Below, in pieces: positions 25,428-34,218 of a stretch of 56,942 nucleotides of DNA (positions within the stretch are counted from its first letter, which is position 1; every line of letters begins with the position of its first letter). The notes under the pieces are model-generated. The model ran no database searches and was not told the DNA's origin. It saw nothing but the letters and a program-made list of their open reading frames with translations. The translations under genes and the position numbers were made by a program. This stretch comes from Sulfurimonas crateris (GTDB taxonomy: Bacteria > Campylobacterota > Campylobacteria > Campylobacterales > Sulfurimonadaceae), in NCBI GenBank assembly GCA_945870785.1, contig CAMBTK010000005.1, forward strand, positions 1 to 56,942. The letters are read 5' to 3'.

Positions 25428-27320
25428 ATGGCAAAACATCAATTTCAAACCGAAGCAAATCAGATACTAAACCTTATGATTCACTCACTATATTCAAACA
25501 AAGAGATATTTATTCGCGAGTTAGTTTCAAATGCTTCAGATGCACTTGATAAATTAAATATGTTAGTGCTAACAAACGATGAGTACAAGGGCGTAAACTT
25601 TGCTCCTCGTATCGAAATTATTGCAGATAAAGAGGCGAAGACTTTAACTATTACAGATAGTGGTATCGGTATGAATGAAGAGGACTTGATGAACAATCTT
25701 GGAACGATTGCAAAGTCAGGTACAAAAGCATTTTTGGAGAATTTAAGTGGAGACCAAAAGAAAGACTCTAACCTTATTGGTCAATTTGGTGTAGGTTTTT
25801 ATGCTTGTTTTATGGTTGCACACAGAGTTGAAGTTACAACAAAAAAAGCTGCCAATGAACAAGCTTATCTTTGGATTAGCAAGGGTGATGGCGAGTTTGA
25901 GATAGAAAAAACTACTAAAGAGTCTCATGGTACAACAATAGTAATGTACTTAAATGATGATGAGAGCGAATTTTTAGATAGTTATAGAGTAGAGAGTATT
26001 ATTAAAAAATACTCAAATCACATCCCTTTCCCAATTTTTATGGATAAAGATAAGTTTGTTCCTGCAAAAAAAGATGATGAAGGTAAAGAGATAGAGCCTT
26101 CAAAAACTGAAGTTGAAAATACTCAAATTAATCGTGCAAATGCTCTTTGGACAATTTCTAAAAATGAGATAAGTGATGAAGAATATAAAGATTTTTATAG
26201 TTCAATCGCACACTCATCAGAAGAGCCTATTGTATGGATGCACAATAAAGCAGAAGGCGCTATAGAGTACACAACACTTTTTTATATTCCAAGCAAAGCA
26301 CCGATGGATATGTATAGAGTTGATTATCAAACAGGTATCAAATTATATATCAATCGTGTATTTATTACAGATGATGAAAAAGAGCTTATGCCAACATACC
26401 TTAGATTTTTACGTGGTGTAATTGACTCAAAAGATTTACCGCTAAACGTTTCTCGTGAGATTTTACAATCAAACGCAGTTATGGCAAAAATTAAAAATGC
26501 TTCTGTAAAAAAAGTTCTCTCTGAATTAGCAAAGATAGCTAAAAATGATGCTAAAAAATATGATGAGTTCTTTACACAATTTGGAAATGTTTTAAAAGAG
26601 GGACTATATAGCGACTATGGCAATCGTGAGAAGATTTTAGAACTTATAAAATTTAACACTATAAACTCTGATGAAAAAATTATGATTGAAGAGTTTATAA
26701 AGAATGTTGATGATAGTAAAAAAGAGATTTATTATCTAACTGGAAAAACTTCACTCTCAATGCTTAAGAACTCACCAGCATTAGAGAGATTTAAATCTCG
26801 TGGTATTGATGTTTTAATTTTAAATGAAGAGATAGATACAATTATTTTTCCAATGGTTACAGAGTATAAAGAGTATAAATTAGTACATGTAAATGATGCA
26901 AAGTTTGAAGAAAATGAAACTGATAAAAAAGCTCAAGAAGAGAGTTCAAAAGAGTTTGATGGGCTTATAAAAGAGTTAAAAGAGTCTCTTGGGGATAGTA
27001 TAAAAAGTGTTGAAGTTACATTTGACTTGGTTGACTCACCTGTAAAGCTAAAAGAAGACAAAGAAGACCCTGCTTTTATGATGGCGCAAATGATGAGACA
27101 GATGGGACAAAACAGTGATACACCAACTCCATCTCCAATTCTTCAGATAAATCCTAAGCATGAGCTAATTATAAAATTAAAAAACTCTGCTGATATAAAT
27201 TTGATAAATGATGCCGCACATTTACTTTTAGATCAGGCAAAGCTATTTGATGGGGTTCAACTAGAAGATACAGCTGGATTTGTTTTAAGATTAAACAGAG
27301 TTATTGCCAAAGCAATATAA
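25428..27320 (+). CDS. htpG: Chaperone HtpG (Hsp90)
   Basis: ATP-dependent Hsp90 chaperone of 630 residues. The N-terminal GHKL ATPase domain holds ELVSNASDALDKL (the Mg-ATP Asn/Asp helix), TDSGIGM and GQFGVGFYACFM. The middle domain has RVFITDDEKELMPTYLRF and the signature LPLNVSREILQ, and the C-terminal dimerisation domain follows. AAGGAT precedes the ATG. The 225-base spacer upstream is AT-rich with no clear heat-shock operator; a TGCTACCAT at the end of a T run near 25388 could be an extended -10. A strong hairpin follows the gene. Confidence 0.97.
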   Translation: MAKHQFQTEANQILNLMIHSLYSNKEIFIRELVSNASDALDKLNMLVLTNDEYKGVNFAPRIEIIADKEAKTLTITDSGIGMNEEDLMNNLGTIAKSGTKAFLENLSGDQKKDSNLIGQFGVGFYACFMVAHRVEVTTKKAANEQAYLWISKGDGEFEIEKTTKESHGTTIVMYLNDDESEFLDSYRVESIIKKYSNHIPFPIFMDKDKFVPAKKDDEGKEIEPSKTEVENTQINRANALWTISKNEISDEEYKDFYSSIAHSSEEPIVWMHNKAEGAIEYTTLFYIPSKAPMDMYRVDYQTGIKLYINRVFITDDEKELMPTYLRFLRGVIDSKDLPLNVSREILQSNAVMAKIKNASVKKVLSELAKIAKNDAKKYDEFFTQFGNVLKEGLYSDYGNREKILELIKFNTINSDEKIMIEEFIKNVDDSKKEIYYLTGKTSLSMLKNSPALERFKSRGIDVLILNEEIDTIIFPMVTEYKEYKLVHVNDAKFEENETDKKAQEESSKEFDGLIKELKESLGDSIKSVEVTFDLVDSPVKLKEDKEDPAFMMAQMMRQMGQNSDTPTPSPILQINPKHELIIKLKNSADINLINDAAHLLLDQAKLFDGVQLEDTAGFVLRLNRVIAKAI

Positions 27321-27329
27321 GCTACTTTT

Positions 27330-27352
27330 ATGAGTGCTTTTGTAGCACTCAT
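27330..27352 (+). terminator. Rho-independent terminator-like hairpin after htpG
   Basis: A perfect nine-pair stem, ATGAGTGCT and AGCACTCAT, encloses a five-base TTTGT loop ten bases after the htpG stop. Pyrimidine-rich sequence and a T run follow a little further on. It should end the htpG message. Confidence 0.7.
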
Positions 27353-27403
27353 ATCCTCTTTGTTATATTTTTTTATTCCTTTAAAATAATAAGATAAGAA
27401 AAT

Positions 27404-27925
27404 ATGATATTTTATCCCATGAATTATACAATTACTGAAAAAAGACTTCCAGAAAATTCTCACTTACGTTATAAAATAGATATGATGATACGAGATGGGG
27501 ACACATTTATACAAAAAAATCTTGAACATTTAAATATTTTATTTTATAAGTACGAGATAAAAGAAGCAGTTACTGAATTGTCTTTGGAAGAAGATATTAT
27601 CCTTCAACTTATAGAGGATTATGTTATACAAATTTTAAAATCAAAAATGGCGTTTTACAAATATATTCATGAATTAAAAAAAGATATGTTAGATGGAAAA
27701 GTTTTAGATTATACAAATATTAGAAATTTAGCACACAAAAATTTAGGTGTTGTAAGAAATCTACGTATAAAAGATGCACAAATACTTCTTGAGGTAATAA
27801 TGACAGAAGAAGATTTAGACTATTTAAGACTATGTGTTAAAGCTCTAGAAATATCTGCTATAAAATTAAACCCTCTTTGTGCATACGAAACATTAAATCT
27901 TATAGCAGTAAAGAATTCACTTTAA
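27404..27925 (+). CDS. Conserved-looking helical protein of unknown function
   Basis: The protein has 173 residues, is predicted mostly helical and soluble, and has no signal peptide. Its charged amphipathic stretches (KYEIKEAVTELSLEEDIILQ, and the EEDLDYLRLCVKALEISAI segment near the C-terminus) suggest a helical bundle, possibly regulatory. I recognise no family. The ATG at 27404 has only a weak site, and an ATG 15 bases later is possible. It has its own upstream spacer after the htpG hairpin and converges with the 55-residue membrane protein, overlapping it by four bases. Confidence 0.65.
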   Translation: MIFYPMNYTITEKRLPENSHLRYKIDMMIRDGDTFIQKNLEHLNILFYKYEIKEAVTELSLEEDIILQLIEDYVIQILKSKMAFYKYIHELKKDMLDGKVLDYTNIRNLAHKNLGVVRNLRIKDAQILLEVIMTEEDLDYLRLCVKALEISAIKLNPLCAYETLNLIAVKNSL

Positions 27926-28089
27926 TCTCTAACTGCTTTTGAGACTTTTTCAAGTAGGTTAGATGGTTTTTTGATAATTGTTGTTTCATTGGTTGTTGTT
28001 GGTAAAACAAACGCAAGTATGATAAATATAAAAGAAAATATAACACTTACTAATACAGTAAGAACTACTTTTAGTTTATATTCATTCAT
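27922..28089 (-). CDS. 55-residue single-pass membrane protein
   Basis: A short ORF starting ATG at 28087-28089 and ending TAA at 27922-27924. Residues 1-7 are basic and polar, 8-30 form one strongly hydrophobic helix, and 31-55 are polar with KKPSNLLEKVSKAVRD at the end. The start lies six bases after the stop of the upstream membrane-protein gene, which suggests translational coupling; its own ribosome site is weak. Codon use and the compact placement between neighbours support a real gene. The function is unknown. Confidence 0.55.
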   Translation of the reverse strand: MNEYKLKVVLTVLVSVIFSFIFIILAFVLPTTTNETTIIKKPSNLLEKVSKAVRD

Positions 28090-28095
28090 AGGTTT

Positions 28096-28404
28096 TTAAT
28101 CTACTTTATTTAAGCTATTTGAAGTTATATAAATCCAAAACTCTTTATGCGTATAACCTTTATTTAGAAAGAAAATTTGCAAGATTGCAACTCTATAAAG
28201 CGTTATTATCATTTTCGCAAAAGGTATAAGAAGAGAGATACTCATAAGTAAAGATTGCTCTTTGTCTCCTTTTGAGTTTATCATCTCTTGCATACCTATA
28301 TTTTTACTAAGGTATAATCCAAAGAATATCGAAAAAATAAAGTTTAAAATTAATCCAAATGTCATGTAAGCTATAAAATCTTGTTCATGTATTCCAGCAA
28401 TCAT
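28096..28404 (-). CDS. Small membrane protein of unknown function
   Basis: From the ATG at 28402-28404 the protein has 102 residues. This start is preferred because GGAG sits just upstream; an ATG 15 bases earlier is in frame. Two hydrophobic segments (about 14-33 and 52-80) are separated by a polar loop (NIGMQEMINSKGDKEQSL), with a short polar C-terminus. I do not recognise a family. It lies six bases upstream of the 55-residue membrane protein. Confidence 0.6.
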   Translation of the reverse strand: MIAGIHEQDFIAYMTFGLILNFIFSIFFGLYLSKNIGMQEMINSKGDKEQSLLMSISLLIPFAKMIITLYRVAILQIFFLNKGYTHKEFWIYITSNSLNKVD

Positions 28405-28467
28405 AGATGCTCCAATCATATATTTTATTTTTAATATTAGAGATTATTTTAACTAAACAAAACTTTT

Positions 28468-28758
28468 TTATTCATAAGTTTTTATTCTGTTTTTTGTAAA
28501 AAATGTTCCAAAAGGGATAAGTGACGCTACAAAAAATATTATAGTTTCTTTGAATGGCCATTTTGCCTCTTGCCATGCTTTAGTTAAAAGAAGGCAAAAA
28601 AGTACAAAAAGAATTCCGTGAATCATTCCTACTATTTTTACAGCCATTGCAATTCCAAGAAGATACTTCATTGGCATAGCAATAAACACAAGTGCTAAAT
28701 AAGAGTAGCCTTCAATTGTATTTATCCATCCAAATTTTACAACATTTTCATTTTTCAT
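28468..28758 (-). CDS. DUF3817-family membrane protein
   Basis: The protein has 96 residues with three hydrophobic segments. It contains the family pattern INTIEGYSYLALVFIAMPMK at residues 12-31 and the MIHGILFVLF segment, and ends in a basic tail. DUF3817 proteins are small integral membrane proteins without an assigned activity. The gene is monocistronic or heads the small minus-strand membrane cluster, and it is divergent from the oadG operon. Confidence 0.8.
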   Translation of the reverse strand: MKNENVVKFGWINTIEGYSYLALVFIAMPMKYLLGIAMAVKIVGMIHGILFVLFCLLLTKAWQEAKWPFKETIIFFVASLIPFGTFFTKNRIKTYE

Positions 28759-28876
28759 ATTTTATTCCATTTCGTTCATTATATATTGATTTGCGGATTA
28801 TATAATCTAAAAGTAACAACTTGGTTGTTTGTTAAAATATAAAAAGCAATCACAAACTCTTTTTAAACTTTGATGT

Positions 28877-28884
28877 TATACAAT
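28877..28884 (+). promoter_or_regulatory. Candidate -10 of the oadGAB operon
   Basis: TATACAAT preceded by TGT lies about 30 bases upstream of the chosen oadG ATG. It fits a sigma-70 -10 element in the divergent spacer with the DUF3817 gene. No -35 is evident. Confidence 0.4.
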
Positions 28885-28914
28885 GGCGCGAAACTTGTTA
28901 AAAAGGGATATTAC

Positions 28915-29154
28915 ATGGAAACCAACCTTGTACTAGAAGGCATTAAATTTATGGGTCTTGGGATGGGCGCTGTATTTTTGTTTATTGCAGTTATGATATT
29001 TTTTATGGGTGCTATGTCAAAAGCTGTACATAAATTTTTCCCTGAAGTTCAGCCAAATTTAGGCTCTTCATCTAAAAATACTCAAGATATTAACCAACAA
29101 CAAAAAGTAGTTGCTGCGATAACAGCTGCAATCAAACATCATAGAGAAAGTTAA
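28915..29154 (+). CDS. oadG: Na+-pump oxaloacetate decarboxylase gamma subunit (OadG)
   Basis: Small membrane subunit of 79 residues that holds the alpha and beta subunits together. One transmembrane helix (about 11-32, GMGAVFLFIAVMIFFMG) is followed by a polar region and a C-terminal helix (KVVAAITAAIKHH), as in OadG proteins, whose C-terminal histidines bind zinc. The ATG at 28915 follows AAAGGGA; an upstream in-frame ATG at 28870 would overlap the likely promoter. oadA follows after eight bases. Confidence 0.88.
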   Translation: METNLVLEGIKFMGLGMGAVFLFIAVMIFFMGAMSKAVHKFFPEVQPNLGSSSKNTQDINQQQKVVAAITAAIKHHRES

Positions 29155-29162
29155 GGAACAGT

Positions 29163-30974
29163 ATGGCTAAGAAATTTATAGATGTAATGGATACAACATT
29201 TAGGGATGGTTTTCAATCTGTCTTTGGTGGTCGTGTATTGATGGATGACTTTTTTCCAGCAGTAGAAGCTGCAAAAACAGCTGGGATAACTCACTTTGAA
29301 TTTGCTGGTGGGGCTAGATTTCAATCACTCTACTTCTATTTAAGAGAAGATGCGTTTGAGATGATGGACAGGTTTCGTAAAATTGTTGGGCCAGAAGCAA
29401 ATCTTCAAACATTAGCACGCGGTGTAAACACAGTTATGTTGGATACGGGTTCTAAGGAACTTATAGACTTACATGCTAAAATGTTTAAAAAGCACGGTAC
29501 AACAACAATTAGAAATTTTGATGCACTAAATGATATAGAAAACTTAAAATATTCAGCAGAGAGAATAACTCACCATGGTTTAAAGCATGAAGTAGTTGTA
29601 ACTATGATGGATTTACCTCCAGGGTGTCATGGTGCACATACGGTTGAGTTTTATGAAAAAACACTTCGCGAAATCTTAGATAGTGGTATCCCTTATAGTA
29701 GTATCTGTTTTAAAGATGCATCTGGAACATCAAATCCTCAAAAAGTATTTGAAACTATACAGATGGCAAGACGTCTTATCCCTGAAGGAACTCACTTAAG
29801 ACTTCATACTCATGAAACAGCTGGTGTTTCAGTTGCTGCTTATATGGCTGCTCTTGAGGCTGGTGTTGATGGTATAGATATGGCTGTTGCACCTGTTAGC
29901 GGTGGTACAAGTCAGCCAGATATTCTTACTATGCTTCACGCTACAAAAGGTATGAATTACGATCTTGGTGGATTAGAAATCAGTAAAGTTCTATCTTATG
30001 AAAAAGAGCTTCAGTATTGTTTATCTGACTATTTTATGCCTCCAGAAGCTACTATGGTTTCTCCTATTATTCCATTCTCACCAATGCCTGGTGGTGCGCT
30101 TACAGCAAACACTCAAATGATGCGTGACAACGGTATAATGGATAAGTTTCCAGATGTTATTGCTGCTATGACTGAAGTTGTAGAAAAAGGCGGATATGGA
30201 ACATCTGTTACTCCTGTTTCTCAGTTTTATTTTCAACAAGCACTAAATAATGTAATGCAAGGTCCATGGAATGCTATCGCTCCAGGTTATGGAAGAATGG
30301 TTCTTGGATATTTTGGTAAAACTCCAGTTGCACCAGATCCTGAAATTGTTAGAATAGCATCTGAAAAACTAGGACTTCCTCCAACTACTGAAAAAGCTCT
30401 TGATTTGGCAAATGCTGATGAGAGCAAATCTTTAGCTACTTGGATAAATAGGCTAAAAGAAGAAAATATTGAGATTACAGAAGAGAATATTTTTATAGCT
30501 GCTGCATGTCACGATAAAGGTATCGCATTTTTAAAAGGCGAGGGTGAGTTAAATGTTCGTAAGATATCAAGTATGAAAAAAGAAGAAGAAAATAAATCAC
30601 AAGGGAGTTCAAGTATGGGAAGTGGAAATTATACAGTAGTAGTCGATGGTCAAAAGTTTAGTGTTCAGGTTGCTGAGGGTGATGTTAATATCCAAGTAAC
30701 AGAAGTAAATGGAGAGATGGTTGAACCTGCTACACCTAAAGTAGTTAAAACTACAGGTACACAATTAGATATTAAAGCCCTTCTTCCAGGAAGCGTTTGG
30801 AAAATAGTTGCTAATCCAGGACAAAGTGTAAATGAAGGCGATGTAATTTTGATTTTAGAATCTATGAAAATGGAGATAGATATAGTAGCACCAAAAGGCG
30901 GAGTTGTTAAATCTATCAATGTTGCTACAAATGATAAAGTAGTTGAAGGTCAAGTTGTAGCAGTATTAGGTTAG
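29163..30974 (+). CDS. oadA: Oxaloacetate decarboxylase alpha subunit (carboxyltransferase plus biotin domain)
   Basis: Moves the carboxyl group of oxaloacetate to biotin. It has 603 residues: a carboxyltransferase TIM barrel (about 5-270) opening with [11 protein letters not shown], with [11 protein letters not shown] (the carboxylated-lysine-type site) and LHTHETAG for the metal. A PYC_OADA domain follows (about 285-470), then a Ser/Gly-rich linker, and a biotinyl domain with ESMKM near residue 570. Pyruvate carboxylase subunit B is nearly identical in layout, but adjacent oadG and oadB favour the sodium pump. Confidence 0.93.
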   Translation: MAKKFIDVMDTTFRDGFQSVFGGRVLMDDFFPAVEAAKTAGITHFEFAGGARFQSLYFYLREDAFEMMDRFRKIVGPEANLQTLARGVNTVMLDTGSKELIDLHAKMFKKHGTTTIRNFDALNDIENLKYSAERITHHGLKHEVVVTMMDLPPGCHGAHTVEFYEKTLREILDSGIPYSSICFKDASGTSNPQKVFETIQMARRLIPEGTHLRLHTHETAGVSVAAYMAALEAGVDGIDMAVAPVSGGTSQPDILTMLHATKGMNYDLGGLEISKVLSYEKELQYCLSDYFMPPEATMVSPIIPFSPMPGGALTANTQMMRDNGIMDKFPDVIAAMTEVVEKGGYGTSVTPVSQFYFQQALNNVMQGPWNAIAPGYGRMVLGYFGKTPVAPDPEIVRIASEKLGLPPTTEKALDLANADESKSLATWINRLKEENIEITEENIFIAAACHDKGIAFLKGEGELNVRKISSMKKEEENKSQGSSSMGSGNYTVVVDGQKFSVQVAEGDVNIQVTEVNGEMVEPATPKVVKTTGTQLDIKALLPGSVWKIVANPGQSVNEGDVILILESMKMEIDIVAPKGGVVKSINVATNDKVVEGQVVAVLG

Positions 30975-30978
30975 TAGT

Positions 30979-32307
30979 ATGAAATTTTTTATAATAAAAC
31001 TACTTACACTTTTAATGCTCTTTAGTGCAGCATCTTATGCAAATACAGATTCTGTTGAAGCTTCTGCTGAGATTTCAACGCACAAAGAGGAGACTTATAA
31101 AACGCAATCTTTTTCTGAGATGATTAGCGGATTTATAACATCAACAGGTATTAATGCGATTATAAATCCTAATCCAAATGAGATGAATGCACATGGTGAA
31201 CCTATGAGTGACTTTCACAAGGGTATGGGTAGAGTAATTATGATTTTAATTACATTCCTGCTGTTTTATCTTGCTATTGCAAAAGGTTTTGAACCATTAC
31301 TGCTTCTTCCAATAGGTTTTGGTGGACTTTTGGCAAACATCCCAATAGCAAATATGGCTGGACCAGATGGCTTTTTAGGGATTATTTACCATATGGGACT
31401 CTCTAATCAACTCTTTCCTATCCTTATATTTATGGGTGTTGGAGCTATGACAGATTTTGGTCCATTGCTATCAAATCCTAAAACGGCATTCCTTGGTGGT
31501 GCTGCTCAGTTTGGAATTTTTGGAACATTAGTTGGCGCAGTTGCTCTTGCAGAGTACACACCATTTTTTGATTTCACTCTTCAACAAGCTTCAGCAATTT
31601 CTATTATTGGTGGTGCAGATGGTCCAACTTCCATATTTATAGCCACTCAACTAGCGCCTGAACTTTTAGGTGCAATTGCAGTAGCTTCATATTCATATAT
31701 GGCGATGGTTCCTATTATACAGCCTCCGATCATGAAAGCACTTACAACAGATGCGGAGAGAAGAATTAAGATGAGTACAATGAGACATGTATCTCGTTTA
31801 GAAAAACTTGTTTTCCCAATTATGGTACTAGTTCTTGCAATTTTAGTTCTTCCAGATGCAACGCCTCTAATTGGTGCGTTTATGTTCGGTAACTTCTTAA
31901 AAGAGAGCGGAGTTGTTGATAGATTATCAGATACTATGCAAAATGCTCTTATAAATATAATAACTATATTTTTAGGACTAGCGGTTGGTTCTAAGCTAGC
32001 AGCTGATCAGTTTTTGGTAGCGGATACTTTGGCTATTTTGGCTCTTGGAATTATTGCATTTTCTGTTGGAACAGCAGCTGGTGTAATCATGGCTAAAATT
32101 ATGAATCTTTTCCCTGGAAATAAGATTAATCCATTAATCGGCTCAGCAGGTGTTTCTGCTGTTCCTATGGCTGCTCGTGTATCAAATAAAGTTGGTATGG
32201 AGTATGACAGAACAAACATGCTTTTAATGCATGCAATGGGTCCAAATGTTGCAGGTGTTATTGGTTCTGCTGTTGCAGCTGGTGTTCTTATCTCTATCTT
32301 TAAATAG
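30979..32307 (+). CDS. oadB: Oxaloacetate decarboxylase beta subunit (Na+ pump, OadB)
   Basis: Membrane subunit that decarboxylates carboxybiotin and exports two Na+. It has 442 residues, starting with a cleavable-looking signal (about 1-21, ending in AASYA) and a periplasmic-type segment, then nine or so helices. Hallmarks are [29 protein letters not shown] (the catalytic Asp region) and [18 protein letters not shown]. The gene lies four bases after oadA and ends with a strong terminator. It completes a three-gene oadGAB operon. Confidence 0.93.
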   Translation: MKFFIIKLLTLLMLFSAASYANTDSVEASAEISTHKEETYKTQSFSEMISGFITSTGINAIINPNPNEMNAHGEPMSDFHKGMGRVIMILITFLLFYLAIAKGFEPLLLLPIGFGGLLANIPIANMAGPDGFLGIIYHMGLSNQLFPILIFMGVGAMTDFGPLLSNPKTAFLGGAAQFGIFGTLVGAVALAEYTPFFDFTLQQASAISIIGGADGPTSIFIATQLAPELLGAIAVASYSYMAMVPIIQPPIMKALTTDAERRIKMSTMRHVSRLEKLVFPIMVLVLAILVLPDATPLIGAFMFGNFLKESGVVDRLSDTMQNALINIITIFLGLAVGSKLAADQFLVADTLAILALGIIAFSVGTAAGVIMAKIMNLFPGNKINPLIGSAGVSAVPMAARVSNKVGMEYDRTNMLLMHAMGPNVAGVIGSAVAAGVLISIFK

Positions 32308-32315
32308 AGCTAGAA

Positions 32316-32347
32316 TTACATTCCTTATTTAAGGAATGTAAGTTTTT
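32316..32347 (+). terminator. Strong terminator after oadB
   Basis: A twelve-pair stem (316-327 with 330-341) with a two-base loop core contains ACATTCCTTA and TAAGGAATGT, followed by GTTTTT. It lies between the convergent oadB and cheV genes. The plus-strand T run makes the oadB direction the clear one. Confidence 0.8.
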
Positions 32348-33296
32348 ACGCTTTTTCTCTATTCATAATTTCTACAATAAGTGGAATTATGTTTTGACTC
32401 TTTGTTTTATCTATAAAACCATCCGCACCTAAAACTTCAGCTTCTCTTTTATTATTTTGCCCAGTCATTGAGCTATTTACGATTATTGGTATATTTTTTG
32501 TTATTGGATTATTCTTTAGCAATTTAACAACAGTAAAACCAGACATCTCTGGCATCTCAATATCTGTAATAATTGCTGGAATTTTTGATATATTTTCTTC
32601 AAGCGAATCTATATACTCTACAAGAAGTTTTCCATTGTCAAAGAGCTTCATTGATAGATTTGCATTTTCAAAAATTTGTTTTAGATGTTTTTGCGCTGTT
32701 TTAGAGTCTTCTGCAATCAAAACTGTTCCATTTTTTAATTTAATAGGGATGGAGATATTTTGAAGATTTATAGGAGACTCCATTACATCTACCATCGCTT
32801 GAGGAATTACATCTGCTAGTAGTTTCTCATAGTCCAGCACAAGACATAAGCTTCCGTCTTCAAGTCTAGTGTCATTTATAACAACATTATCACTGCCAAC
32901 TCTGTAGCTGTCTGGTGCGTGCATCTCATTCCAGTTTTTCTTGATTACTCTAAATGCAGACATAATTCTAAGTCCAATAACTACTCCATTAAAATCACAA
33001 ACCAATATATTTGATTTTTTATTCTCTTCATTTGTTGTCGAGATTCCAAGCCATAGCGGTAGGTTTAATATCGGAATCTGAAGGCCACGTAGAACAATGG
33101 TTCCCTCTAAAAGCCAGTGAGAAGATGGAATTTGTGTAATGTAATGATTTTTAGATTCTACTACCTCACGTGTTTTAAATACATTGATTGCGTAATACGC
33201 AGAGTCAGATTTATCACTAACTCTAAACACTAAAAGTTGAACTTCATTATTTTTTGCCAGATTAGTAGCAGCATCAACATTATCTAAAACAGACAT
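32346..33296 (-). CDS. cheV: Chemotaxis coupling protein CheV (CheW plus receiver)
   Basis: Couples chemoreceptors to CheA and is itself phosphorylated to adapt signalling. It has 316 residues. The CheW-like domain (about 15-165) contains YYAINVFKTREVV and LRGLQIPILNLP. The receiver domain (about 190-312) has the acidic pair in IAEDSKT, phospho-acceptor Asp245 in AIITDIEMPEMSG, a Ser in VNSSMT and Lys in FIDKTKS. The ATG has a strong AAGGGGG site. No other chemotaxis gene is adjacent, which is usual for CheV in Campylobacterota. Confidence 0.94.
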   Translation of the reverse strand: MSVLDNVDAATNLAKNNEVQLLVFRVSDKSDSAYYAINVFKTREVVESKNHYITQIPSSHWLLEGTIVLRGLQIPILNLPLWLGISTTNEENKKSNILVCDFNGVVIGLRIMSAFRVIKKNWNEMHAPDSYRVGSDNVVINDTRLEDGSLCLVLDYEKLLADVIPQAMVDVMESPINLQNISIPIKLKNGTVLIAEDSKTAQKHLKQIFENANLSMKLFDNGKLLVEYIDSLEENISKIPAIITDIEMPEMSGFTVVKLLKNNPITKNIPIIVNSSMTGQNNKREAEVLGADGFIDKTKSQNIIPLIVEIMNREKA

Positions 33297-33369
33297 ATTT
33301 CCCCCTTGACTTATATTTTACGATAGTACCAAAAATATGATGAATTATGCTTGAATGTTAATAATGAAA

Positions 33370-33378
33370 TGGTAAAAT
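33370..33378 (+). promoter_or_regulatory. Extended -10 (TGGTAAAAT) of the membrane-fusion operon
   Basis: A TGnTAAAAT lies 42 bases before the ATG at 33421, and AGAGG lies nine bases before that ATG. It suits the start of the five-gene plus-strand operon that follows. Confidence 0.45.
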
Positions 33379-33420
33379 ATATGCCATTACATGGGGAAAA
33401 TATAACTAGAGGTTTGGTTT

Positions 33421-34218
33421 ATGAAATTTTTAATAGTGCTGTTATTTTTATTTGTTTATTTAGATGCAAAGGTCTATTATGCAAAGGTTGAACCATATGA
33501 AATAAGAGATATTTCATCTAGCGTCTCAGGTTTGATTATTAGTGCAGATGAAAGTCTTGTAGGTAAAAGATTAACACAAAATCCTTATATTGAGATAGAT
33601 AGTGAACTTGATATAAAAGAGCAAATTGCCATACATGAAAAGTTGAAGTATCTTGAAAACACTATTAAGATAAACGAAGGAGTTCTTCTGAACCTCGATG
33701 AATCACTTGCTAAAAAAAGAGAAAATTATAAAAAAATTGAACCACTTAAGTTTAAATCTTCAGTAGAAAAAGATAGAGAGTTTTATGATTTGATAACAAG
33801 TGAAAATTTATATCTAAATACAAAAAAAGAGATTCAAAATCTAAAAATTCAAATATCAGATCTTAAATTAAGAGATGCTCAACTTCAAAGAAATATATCA
33901 GATAAGAGCCTTGTTGCTAAAGATTTTGTACTCTATGAGATGCTTGTAAAGAGTGGACAAGTTGTAGGAATCTCAACGCCTTTGGCAAAAGTAGCAGATG
34001 TGTCAAAAGCAAAACTAACAATATACCTTGATGAATCAGATGTTGTAGATGTGCAAAAAAAAGTTATTTATATTGATGGAGTAAAGAGCAATTATAAAAT
34101 TTCAAGACTTTTAAATATAGCAGATGGAAAAAATATCTCAAAGTATATGGCTCAAATAATTATAGATTCTCCTTCTCTTTTTTCTAAACTGTTAAAACTT
34201 GAGTTAAGGGATGAGTAG
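33421..34218 (+). CDS. Periplasmic membrane-fusion (HlyD/RND adaptor)-like protein
   Basis: The protein has 265 residues with a Sec signal (about 1-16, FLFVYLDA). Residues 25-60 form the first half of a lipoyl-like domain (YEIRDISSSVSGLIISADE), and about 65-160 form a long coiled-coil hairpin of Lys/Glu/Leu heptads. The second lipoyl half (VAKDFVLYEMLVKSGQVVGI) and a short beta domain follow. This is the adaptor of a tripartite efflux system, but no inner-membrane pump lies beside it. A TolC-like protein is encoded 2.9 kb downstream in the same run. It overlaps the next gene by eight bases. Confidence 0.8.
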   Translation: MKFLIVLLFLFVYLDAKVYYAKVEPYEIRDISSSVSGLIISADESLVGKRLTQNPYIEIDSELDIKEQIAIHEKLKYLENTIKINEGVLLNLDESLAKKRENYKKIEPLKFKSSVEKDREFYDLITSENLYLNTKKEIQNLKIQISDLKLRDAQLQRNISDKSLVAKDFVLYEMLVKSGQVVGISTPLAKVADVSKAKLTIYLDESDVVDVQKKVIYIDGVKSNYKISRLLNIADGKNISKYMAQIIIDSPSLFSKLLKLELRDE

